Virus record (IMG/VR): IMGVR_UViG_3300031951_001167
Location: 1 to 24,347 of that record
Length of the DNA stretch: 24,347 nucleotides
From: a virus
Reading direction: 5' to 3' (one strand)
The translations under genes were made by a program, and so were the position numbers. The notes below the pieces were generated by a model. It had not been told where the DNA came from. It ran no database searches and worked only from the letters and a program-made list of their open reading frames with translations. Positions 1 to 9,400 of the stretch are shown one piece after another (the first letter of the stretch is position 1; the number at the start of each line of letters is the position of its first letter).

Positions 1-3000
1 CATTACAAAATGCATTTAGGCTTTCATCTGCCGATCTTGCAGAAGCAATTAACTTTCTTAACGTAGTAGAAAACCAAACTGTTGTTTCTCTTGATGATAT
101 TACAACTGCTATTCCAAAAGCAGCTCCAATTATTCAAGAACTCGGTGGAGATGTAAAAGATTTAGCATTCTTTATGGCAGCCATGAAAGAAGGCGGTATA
201 AATGCATCTGAAGGTGCTAACGCATTAAAATCTGGTCTCGCTTCTCTTATTAATCCTACAGATAAAGCTAAGGGAATGCTTGCTGATTTTGGAATTAATA
301 TTGATGCAATAGTTGAAAAAAATGTTGGCAATGTAAAACAAACTGTTATAGATTTTGCTATTGCACTTGATGGATTAAGCAGCCTAAGTAGACAAAGAGC
401 AATTGAGCAGCTATTTGGTAAATTCCAGCAAGCACGTCTTTCTGCTCTTTTTACAAACGTTATTCGTGATGGAAATCAGGCATCAAGGGTTCTTGATTTG
501 GCAGGTACATCAACAGAAGAACTTGCATCATTAGCAGAACAAGAATTAGGTATTACAGCAAATTCTGCAATGAATAAATTTAGAAAATCTGTAGAAGATC
601 TTAAGCTTGCACTTGCCCCAATAGGAAAACTATTCTTAGAAATACTTACTCCGTTCTTAGAAAAAATTGGAGATGTTTTAGAAAAATTTAATAACCTTTC
701 TTCTGGAACTAAAAAAATAATTGCCAGTGTAGTTATTGGCTTAGGCGCTGTTGCACCTATTGTTTTGATGACAGCGGGTTTGCTTGCTAACTTTGTAGCT
801 AACGGTATCAAGGGAATAGCATTATTAAGAAATGGTTATTTAAGATTAACTGGTCAGTCTCAAGTATTAAGTGAGCAAACAAATTATTTGACTGTAGAAC
901 AACAGCAAGCAGTTGCAGCTGCAGCATCTATGGAACAGTCTCATTCAAAACTACAACAGGTATTTACTGGAGAGGCTGCAGCAGTAAGAGCATTAGTTGC
1001 AGAATATCAAAGAATGATTGCTGCACAAAATACTGCAGCAACAAGATTCCCAGCAATGATGGTGCCAGGATTTAAGCCAAAAGGCTATGCAAAAGGAGGA
1101 GAGGTTTTTGCAGTTCCAGGATCTGGAAATCAAGATACAGTTCCAGCAATGCTTACACCTGGCGAAATAGTTATTCCTAAAAAACAATCTAAAAAATATT
1201 TTGGTTTAATTCAGGGCATTGTCTCTGATAATATACCTGGGTATAGAAAGAGTAATATAAAATCGGTTTCAGAAAGAGCTGGACAGGTTCCAGTATATGG
1301 AGATATAGCAGTTAGATTACAACCAAGAGCTGAAAATATAGCTCAAAGAGCTTCTGTTCCATCTATTGCAGAAGTTCTAGGGCCATTAACAGCAAGGGTA
1401 GGAGAAAGTCGTGGACTTGGATTTGGCAGTGAAGCAGTATCTGCTTATCCATCTATTGTAGAAGAATATAGAGCTATTGTTCAACAATTTTTGTCTGAAG
1501 TAGAAGCAGAATTTCAAAGAAATGCAGATACTATAACTGATACCAGTGAAAGACTAGCAGAAGCGTGGAGAGTTGCTGGACAATCTGTTGAGTCAGAACT
1601 TACTCAAATAGGAAGTCCACAAGAAAGAGATTTAATTAGAAAAGCTTTCGGTCTTGACCCAGATTCTTATGGAACAATAGCAGGAGAATTTAGTCTGAAA
1701 AGAGGCTTTAGAGGAAGGGCTCCAAGATATCCAGCTGGGGTATCTCCAACTTCATTTACAGATCCAGAATTTAAAAAAGCTGCAAGATCTGCTTATGAAA
1801 TGGTTTCTGGCACACCAGCAGAAAATCTAGATGTTGGACATGTTTTTGATATTAAAACTAGAGAAAAAATGGGTTTGCCAACAAGGATTGCGCTAGAAGA
1901 TTTAAAGGCAGATACAGAAACATCTATATCTACATTAAATTATTTAGAAAAAACTATTGAAAAAGCAGAGGCAGAATTAGCTGCAAAAATTGAGCAAACT
2001 GGTGAGGTTGTAAAGCAATCTACAAAGAAAATTGGACAAAAAGCAATAGATGGTTTAGCAGAAGGTACTGGCTCTGCATCACCATCTATTAAAGCAAAAC
2101 AACAAGGACAAAACGTTGTAGATGGCTTTGAGCAGGGTATTTTAGAGGGCATGGACGATGTTTCATTAATAAGGGATGAACTAAGAAGAAAAGGTGAATT
2201 TCTTACAGACCAATTTGGTCAAGGCATTCTTGATGGAATGGATGATGTAACTCTTGCAGCTATTGCAGTAAAAGATGAAGCTGCTAGAAAGTTAGGAATG
2301 CCATCAGTCAACCCACTATTGGCTCCAGCAATACCAGGTCTTGTTGGGCGAGGAATTACTCCAGGACCATCAATGCCTATTGATGCTGTAAGAAATTTTG
2401 AAACCGTCACCATACAAGCAGCAGAAATAACAAAAAAATCATCAGAAAATATTGGTAAATGGAATAACAAACTTATGGCAGGAAGTTTTGGTTTATCTTC
2501 TGTTATTGGTGGGCTATCAATGTTTGGAAAAGATCTTGGTAAAACTGGAGATATATTGTTTAAAGTTTCTTCAGCCATGTTTATTTTACAGGGTGTTGTG
2601 CAAACACTAACACAGGCCAAGTTATTAGAAATAGCTGCAACAAGACTAGCAGCTGCAAAACAAGCATCCTCATTGGCAACATATGGGGCAGGCCTAGCAT
2701 CAAGAGGCGGAATTCTTGGACTTATTGGAAGAATTGGAGTTTTTGCTAGAACTCTTTTAGGATTAGGAACTTCAATAGGCAAACTTGTATTTAGGTTTGG
2801 TATAGTAACAACTGCTGTTATCGCCTTATATAAATCTAACCAAGCAGCAAAAGAAAGAGTAGATGGCCTTGGTAATGCAGCACAGCTTACTGGAGAAAAA
2901 TTAAAAGGACTATCTAACTTTTTTGGAATTAATTTAAGAACACCAGCTTTTGAAAACTTTAAATTTGAAGGAGCTACTGCAGCACCAGCGATGACTGGAC

Positions 3001-5519
3001 AAAGAAGGCAGGAAGTTGAAAGACTTATAGCATCTGAAGATTTTAAACCTTTTGCAAAAGATGTTAAAGCATTAAAAAATGCAACAAATAAAGAAGCACA
3101 ACTTGTAATGGAAGGACTTGCAATACAGCTTCAATCCTCTGGAGCAACAGAAGAACAGGTAAGAATTTTTATTGATGCACTCAAAAAAGCCTCTGGTAAA
3201 AAAGATGTAGAGATTGATTTTAAGTCTTTAAAAATTGGCACTGAGGGAAGCCTTGAAGCTATTGATAAAAACATAAAAACCTTAGTGTCAAGATTTAGTA
3301 AAAAGGCTAAAATAGGTTTTACTGAGGCTTATGCAAAAAGCTTAAATCTTACTGGAAGATCAATCGCTGGTGCTTTTGGCTCATTACAATTACAGCTGGA
3401 AAATGGAACAATATCAGCTCAAGATTATGCCACTCAAGTAAAAAGTATTAATACAGAAATATTAGGTATTTCAGATAATCAAGCTAGACTTGCCTTAGTT
3501 AATCAAGTATTTAAAGCAATGGGGTCAGAAGCACAAGAAGCAGCAAAAGGAGTAAAAGATTTAAATGATAAATTATTGTTGGCACAAGTTATAACACTTG
3601 GTGTTGGTAACGAAGAAGATATAAAAGGTCTAAAAAGTCCAGATCCAGAAGTTGTTGCTAGATCAAGAAAAAATCTTCAGGATTCAATGACTACATATTT
3701 TAAAACATTAGCTCCACTTATTGATGCGTTAAATACAAATAAGAATGATAGTAATGCTATAGATAGCAAAGGATTAACACTACAGGAAAAACTAATAAAA
3801 ATTTATCAAAAACAAATAAGAGGCCTTGAGAAAAAACAAAAAGCATTGCAAGATGTTAATGATGAAATTGATAGACAAAATCAATATATACAAGATCAGA
3901 TGGATCTTCAAACAAAAATTACAGAAGCTAAAATATCTGGAAATTACCTTGAGGCAGCAGCTCTTTCTCAACAAAAATTAATACGACAATCAGAATTTAA
4001 TCGTGAATCCAGAGAGATTGAACTGCAAAAACAGATTGATAAGATTGAAGATAGAATTAGTCAGCTTGAAAATCAAGGCAAAAAAGCTGTTTTAACTACA
4101 CAAGAAAGAAGATTGTTAAAGCTTAATGCAGGCATGTTTGCTAAAGGTGGATCTGTAGGTAGTTCAGGAGGAGCTGGTACTACTGGTGCAACAGGAGGAA
4201 CATCAGGTACTTCTATTCCAGTAACTGGAAAAGATACACAAGCTGATACTCCAAAACCAAAACCAATAAGAGGACACCTTACTGACCCGTGGCCATCATA
4301 TGAAAAAACAAAAAAGTATTATGGACATGCTTGGACCGTATATTTTGATACAAAAACAAAAGAGTGGCTTCCTATAGAAATAAAAAATGTTAAAAATGAT
4401 GCAATAACTTATGAAGATTGGTTAGATGGAGTTAGAACTTATAATTCTGGGGGTTCAGTATCTGGTCCAGGAACATCAAGATCTGATTCAATACCAGCAA
4501 TGCTTTCAAATGGTGAATATGTTGTAAATGCAAAATCTGTTAATAAGGTTGGAGTTCCATTTCTTAATGCAATAAATGGTATGAAAGATGGCGGACCAGT
4601 CTATCAAGGCAGGGGATCAGTAACAGATGCTAAAGCTGTTAATAATGCAATAAATAAATCTGGTGGACTTTTAAACTATACAGCAAATATGTTAAAAGGA
4701 TTTGGAAAAACGGCTCTATTAACCTACGGTCCAGGGAAAGCATTAAAAATTATGAAAGGCCTAAAGTCTCTCACTAAGCTACCTGGAGTCCAAGCTCTTT
4801 CTCAATCATCTCAAATGATTCATAGGTCTCAAAATCCAATAACAAGAGCATTACCACAACAACAAGTTGCAATGACATATGGCAGAGCATACGGACCTGG
4901 AACATATTTTGCAGAAAGCGAATTAGCAGCACGTCAATTATTTAGACACCATGGTGACTATTTATATAAAATGAATATGAGTCCTATTGCGAAACTTAAA
5001 GTGTTACGCTCTAAGGGATATATAAACAAAAAACAATTTGATGCCATGGAAGTAGAGCTCAGAAATGCAGGACTTGGAGGAAGAAGGCTAAGTGATGCAA
5101 CATCAGTGGATGATCCTTTAGTTCAATATTTATTAAAGAAAGGGTATATAGGAAATAATCCTGGCCTCAGCATGACAAATTGGCTTGTTGGTAATAAAGG
5201 ATTTGGACTTAAGTTAATGGAGTCGCCTGTTGGAAAGGGTTTTGCTGATGGTGGATATATTAGCTCAAGTATGATGAAGTCTCTTCCAAAGTTTGAAACT
5301 GGTATCAAAAATGTCCCACATGATATGGCAGCAATTCTTCATCAGGGAGAGCGTGTCTTGACCAAAGAAGAAAACAAAAATTATCCAACATCTAATCTTA
5401 CTATTAGCCCAACATTCAATATTACTGGCGGTAATTCAAAAGAAATCGTAGACCAGGTTATGGTAAAATTAAATATCTTGGCAAACAAGAATAACAAAAG
5501 CAATAGGGTGATGATATAA
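1..5519 (+). CDS. Phage tail tape measure protein (5' end cut by window)
   Basis: This protein sets tail length and sits inside the tail tube until DNA ejection. The frame is open from base 3, so the ATG at 174 is internal; at least 1838 residues are encoded. The N-terminal part (to about 700) reads like the TP901-type tape measure core, with KxxPxxxxxG and NPxxKAKGMLADFGI stretches. Hydrophobic segments lie near 705-825, 2460-2610 and 2705-2840. A charged coiled coil spans about 3780-4085, and a Gly/Thr-rich linker about 4140-4230. Three cassettes of the form (S/D)xxPAML..GE occur near 1090-1210, 4447-4585 and 5300-5385 (the last diverged to MAAILHQGE), a pattern I know from large tape measures. 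The motif FEQGILEGMDDV (2127) recurs as FGQGILDGMDDV (2214), 29 residues later. Two stretches look like embedded enzyme domains (near 1740-1990 and 4812-5215; see findings). The stop overlaps the next ATG by one base. Confidence 0.93.
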   Translation, partial: LQNAFRLSSADLAEAINFLNVVENQTVVSLDDITTAIPKAAPIIQELGGDVKDLAFFMAAMKEGGINASEGANALKSGLASLINPTDKAKGMLADFGINIDAIVEKNVGNVKQTVIDFAIALDGLSSLSRQRAIEQLFGKFQQARLSALFTNVIRDGNQASRVLDLAGTSTEELASLAEQELGITANSAMNKFRKSVEDLKLALAPIGKLFLEILTPFLEKIGDVLEKFNNLSSGTKKIIASVVIGLGAVAPIVLMTAGLLANFVANGIKGIALLRNGYLRLTGQSQVLSEQTNYLTVEQQQAVAAAASMEQSHSKLQQVFTGEAAAVRALVAEYQRMIAAQNTAATRFPAMMVPGFKPKGYAKGGEVFAVPGSGNQDTVPAMLTPGEIVIPKKQSKKYFGLIQGIVSDNIPGYRKSNIKSVSERAGQVPVYGDIAVRLQPRAENIAQRASVPSIAEVLGPLTARVGESRGLGFGSEAVSAYPSIVEEYRAIVQQFLSEVEAEFQRNADTITDTSERLAEAWRVAGQSVESELTQIGSPQERDLIRKAFGLDPDSYGTIAGEFSLKRGFRGRAPRYPAGVSPTSFTDPEFKKAARSAYEMVSGTPAENLDVGHVFDIKTREKMGLPTRIALEDLKADTETSISTLNYLEKTIEKAEAELAAKIEQTGEVVKQSTKKIGQKAIDGLAEGTGSASPSIKAKQQGQNVVDGFEQGILEGMDDVSLIRDELRRKGEFLTDQFGQGILDGMDDVTLAAIAVKDEAARKLGMPSVNPLLAPAIPGLVGRGITPGPSMPIDAVRNFETVTIQAAEITKKSSENIGKWNNKLMAGSFGLSSVIGGLSMFGKDLGKTGDILFKVSSAMFILQGVVQTLTQAKLLEIAATRLAAAKQASSLATYGAGLASRGGILGLIGRIGVFARTLLGLGTSIGKLVFRFGIVTTAVIALYKSNQAAKERVDGLGNAAQLTGEKLKGLSNFFGINLRTPAFENFKFEGATAAPAMTGQRRQEVERLIASEDFKPFAKDVKALKNATNKEAQLVMEGLAIQLQSSGATEEQVRIFIDALKKASGKKDVEIDFKSLKIGTEGSLEAIDKNIKTLVSRFSKKAKIGFTEAYAKSLNLTGRSIAGAFGSLQLQLENGTISAQDYATQVKSINTEILGISDNQARLALVNQVFKAMGSEAQEAAKGVKDLNDKLLLAQVITLGVGNEEDIKGLKSPDPEVVARSRKNLQDSMTTYFKTLAPLIDALNTNKNDSNAIDSKGLTLQEKLIKIYQKQIRGLEKKQKALQDVNDEIDRQNQYIQDQMDLQTKITEAKISGNYLEAAALSQQKLIRQSEFNRESREIELQKQIDKIEDRISQLENQGKKAVLTTQERRLLKLNAGMFAKGGSVGSSGGAGTTGATGGTSGTSIPVTGKDTQADTPKPKPIRGHLTDPWPSYEKTKKYYGHAWTVYFDTKTKEWLPIEIKNVKNDAITYEDWLDGVRTYNSGGSVSGPGTSRSDSIPAMLSNGEYVVNAKSVNKVGVPFLNAINGMKDGGPVYQGRGSVTDAKAVNNAINKSGGLLNYTANMLKGFGKTALLTYGPGKALKIMKGLKSLTKLPGVQALSQSSQMIHRSQNPITRALPQQQVAMTYGRAYGPGTYFAESELAARQLFRHHGDYLYKMNMSPIAKLKVLRSKGYINKKQFDAMEVELRNAGLGGRRLSDATSVDDPLVQYLLKKGYIGNNPGLSMTNWLVGNKGFGLKLMESPVGKGFADGGYISSSMMKSLPKFETGIKNVPHDMAAILHQGERVLTKEENKNYPTSNLTISPTFNITGGNSKEIVDQVMVKLNILANKNNKSNRVMI

Positions 5520-6457
5520 TGGCATATTTATTAAACGCTGGTTTGGCTGTATCACTAGATGGAACAACTTGGTATAGCTTAACAGATCATAACCGTCAAC
5601 CAATTGATATTAATACAACTCTAATTCAAAAAGAAAATAGAATGGCTAATGGCACAATGAGAAAATTTGTTGTTAGCAAAAAAGATACAATATCAGCATC
5701 TTGGGATAACGTTCCAAGTTCAAGTGTACAGGCTACACCATTTTCAATAACAAGTGCCGTGGTATCTGGAAATAATATAGTTTATGTTACATCAGTCAAT
5801 CATAATTTCTTGACTGGTTCAGTCGTAGCAATTTCTGGTTTTAATAATGATAAACTTAATATTACAGCATCTGTTAGTAGTGGAATTACTAATAGCTTTA
5901 TGGTTTCTAATTCCAAAGGTGCTGCTGATGGAACTACAACACCAAATACTACTACTACAGCAACATACGCATCTGGAGGAGCTGCTGGATCTAATACATT
6001 TGTTATTTCTACACCAAATGCAGGCATTCAGGTTTCACAATCAATTACTGGAACTGGATTTGATACAGGGACACAAGTTACAGCAATAAACGGAACAACA
6101 ATTACTTTTTCTCCAGTAGCTAAAACACAGATTTCTGGAACAATAACATTTACAGCACCAGCATCATCTGTTGTAGAAATACTTCCATCAATAACAACGG
6201 TTGACGGCAATAAGGGCGCAGCATGGCTAACTTCATTTTATAATGCAAATGCTGGAGTTCCAATATTTTTAAAAGTAACTGAATCAAAAATGACTGATCC
6301 AGCTGCTGGAGTAGTTCCCACAGATTCAACTTTTCTTTCTGCTAAAAATACATCAAAAACATATAATGTTTTTATGAGTAATTTTAATAAAACTATTTCA
6401 AAAAGAACAAGAACAACTGACTATGTTAATATGAGTATAGAGTTTACGGAGATTTAA
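5519..6457 (+). CDS. Tail protein with inserted beta-rich domain (distal-tail or tube-like)
   Basis: A 312-residue protein directly behind the tape measure, which is where distal-tail or minor tail proteins normally sit. The ends look like one split domain: residues 1-70 (SLDGTTWYSL, RKFVVSKKDTISASW) and about 222-312 (TTVDGNKGAAWLTSFYNANA, then a C-terminal YVNMSIEFTEI). Residues about 85-221 between them are Ser/Thr/Gly-rich with few charges. Their second half (SNTFVISTPNAGIQVSQSI, GTGFDTGTQVTAINGTTITF) resembles repeat modules common on phage surfaces. I infer a tail core protein carrying a decoration-type insertion. The start follows AGGGTG (5505-5510) with an 8-base gap and overlaps the tape measure stop as TAATG. 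The exact tail role is not proven: a tail-tube or distal-tail identity is equally possible. Confidence 0.7.
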   Translation: MAYLLNAGLAVSLDGTTWYSLTDHNRQPIDINTTLIQKENRMANGTMRKFVVSKKDTISASWDNVPSSSVQATPFSITSAVVSGNNIVYVTSVNHNFLTGSVVAISGFNNDKLNITASVSSGITNSFMVSNSKGAADGTTTPNTTTTATYASGGAAGSNTFVISTPNAGIQVSQSITGTGFDTGTQVTAINGTTITFSPVAKTQISGTITFTAPASSVVEILPSITTVDGNKGAAWLTSFYNANAGVPIFLKVTESKMTDPAAGVVPTDSTFLSAKNTSKTYNVFMSNFNKTISKRTRTTDYVNMSIEFTEI

Positions 6458-9400
6458 TGTTAACAAATGTTAGCTCAAGTATTTTTTCAAACTCCAACTC
6501 TATTTTTCTTAAACCGATGGTATTTGCGGAGTGGAATCAAAATATTTATAATCCACCATATACAGTTTTAGCTGGTACTGGAACAAAACAAACAAACGTT
6601 ACAACATCAACAACACTTAGCGATGCTACTGGTTCAGATGTAAAACCAAACTTTACAACTAAAAAGTTTGAAATGACAGATGATGATCAAACTATTACTT
6701 ATACAATTACACCTACCGCAACTAGTCCAGCATATAAGATAGTTACTTTTATAAAAACAAATAAGTCATACCCCATTATGGCAAATTTTTCTGCTTCAGG
6801 ATCGTTTAGTCAGTATGGCTCATCTAATGCAGAAATTAACTCTTATTCTTGGCAAAAGGTAGAGACTTATATTGGCGGTGCATCTTCGGCAGATAATATA
6901 ACAAGCATTACATATAAAGTTGCATTAAATAGGTTTGCCACAGAAGATGATTTACCAATAGACATTTTATTTACTGTACCAGAAGTTTACCCTGTTAGTT
7001 TTTTTGATTATAAGTTTAATTCTATATATCCATCAGGATCGGTATTTACAAATTTTAGGCCAGGGGAATCTTATGTAAATACTGGCAGCTCTCTTTTTTC
7101 TTTTCCATCAAACTTTAGAGAGGTTGTTTCAGTAGCACACGATATTCCACCAGTAACCTCAATATCAAGGCTTCCAAGCTTTATGCCATCATATGATCCA
7201 ACTGGATTCTATAAGCATGCTCTAGTAAATGATATGTCACCATATAAATATTTTGTTTCCGATACATCAAATAAATCTATAACCGCAGTATATGAATCAA
7301 CTGGTATAACAGCGAATAAGCTTGTGCTAAAATTTAATACACTAGTTTCAATTCCTACAATAAATATTTATATAAATGGATCATTGATTACTGTTGATGG
7401 TTCAAGCTCTATTAGTCTTGCAGCCAATATAGCAAAAGAATCTGGTGGAATAAGAGAAGATGCTGGAGTTTTAGTTTTATATTGGAACGGATCTGCGTGG
7501 ACTAGATCTAGGTGGTCAACAATGCCATCAATTGGTCAAAATGGATCAATTTCTACGTCAACAACAATTAATAAAATAACCGTAACACAAACATCATCAA
7601 CACTACGTGATGCATTTTCTGATTTTAAGGATAGGTTGACAGACTCAACATATTTTGATTCTGACTCATCAAGAATGCAGGTTATAGAGATTTCACCAAG
7701 AATAGAAATTAATTTGTCAGACTATGTTCTTGATTTAAGTGTAAACAAATCAATGGATAATAAATCAACGCCATTGCCTATATCATCAATAAATTCTAAT
7801 GATGCCACAATAAATTTTTCTTCTATACCACTTGGAAGCTCTTCACAGCCAATTCCAATATTTTCTAATCAAAGTAATTATTCTGGAACAGCTTTAAAAA
7901 ATCTACTTGGTAAAAATGTTAAGTTTTATTTAAATTATTATTTAGAAGACTATCATAATTCAAGCAATAACTCTATTGTAGAGTCAAACACATTAATTCC
8001 AGCTGGTGTTTTTTATGCAGATACCTGGTCAGAAAGTGATGCTAGTCAGGTAGCTGTTCAATGCTTTGATATAACAAGATATTTACAATCAACGCAGGTA
8101 GCAGACTATGTATCAAATAAAGAATCAGTATTTACATTAATAACTAACATGCTTGACCTTTCTGGGTTTACCGACTATGATAGTCATGAATTAACGCTTG
8201 CCTGTTTAAACACAAACGCACCAATGGACTTAGCATATTTTTATGTTAACTCAAAAGATACAACAGTTATTGATGCATTAAATCAAATATTTTTGCCATA
8301 TCAAATAGTTGCATACATAGATGAATATAATGTTATGAGATTTTCTAGTTTATCTCAAATGTTAGATTCTGGTTCATCTGATATTGTTATTGATAGTTCT
8401 GATGTTATTGAAAATGGATATGCAATTACTAATAAGGCAAAGCCAGGAAAAATATCTTTAAGATATCAAACTCCTAAAATTAAACAATCCCCTGCTTTGC
8501 AAAACCTTAAACTTGATGAAGATTCACCATCATTTATTTATACAACATCAAATGAAATAGTGTGGTCTCAGCAAAATGCAGACTCTGTAGGAATGAACTA
8601 TCTTGCTAATTCAATGAATGAATCACAAAATTATTTTATAACAGATCAAAATGATTTGCTTGATATATTTCATACATACAATAGAGACTTTCAAGGATAT
8701 GCTGCAATTGAAAATGAAATTGTTTCATTTGTATATAAAGAGTACGAACTATCTAGTGATTTAATTAGAGAAGATTTAGAGCCAGCAGAGCCAGTAAAAG
8801 TTTCCATAAAAAGCACGGTAGAGCTTGAATCTGAAATAAATAAATTTAATAAACAGTATCAGGTAGGACTTAGAACCTCCGATGGACAAACAAGGCCAGA
8901 CTCATCTACACTTGTTGAACCAACTGGTAAAATTACAAAAGTTCAGCGTGGACTATTTGGTAGCAAACCATCAGCACATACAGTTCTAGATTCTGGAAAT
9001 GCTGCATCAAAAAATATTACAGCTAAAATTTTATACAATGATTATGAAACAGCAGTTGAAGACGCTACATACACAACAGCATACAATAATGAATTTGTTC
9101 CAGAAGTTCCATCATTATCAAAGGTTATTTTTTATCCTACAACAGAAAGAAGCACCGTAGTAACAGATTCTGGAACAGACTATTATCATACTTATTCTGC
9201 AAAAATAAGACTACATGAAACATCAGATGTCAGTTCTGGCGGAGTATTTTTTAATTTTGCGGTATCACCAAACGTAACCCCTAACACTTTTTTCTTAGAG
9301 TTAGTCAAGTATAATACATATAAGCTTGATGGTACAACAGTAAACTATCCACCAGTATTTAATTATGCTTTAGTATTATATCGTATTGCAGTAAATACTA

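Noticed and set aside
2219-2782. 187-codon open frame on the minus strand opposite the tape measure
   Set aside because: The product is Pro/Ala/Ser-rich noise, and the plus strand is clearly coding.
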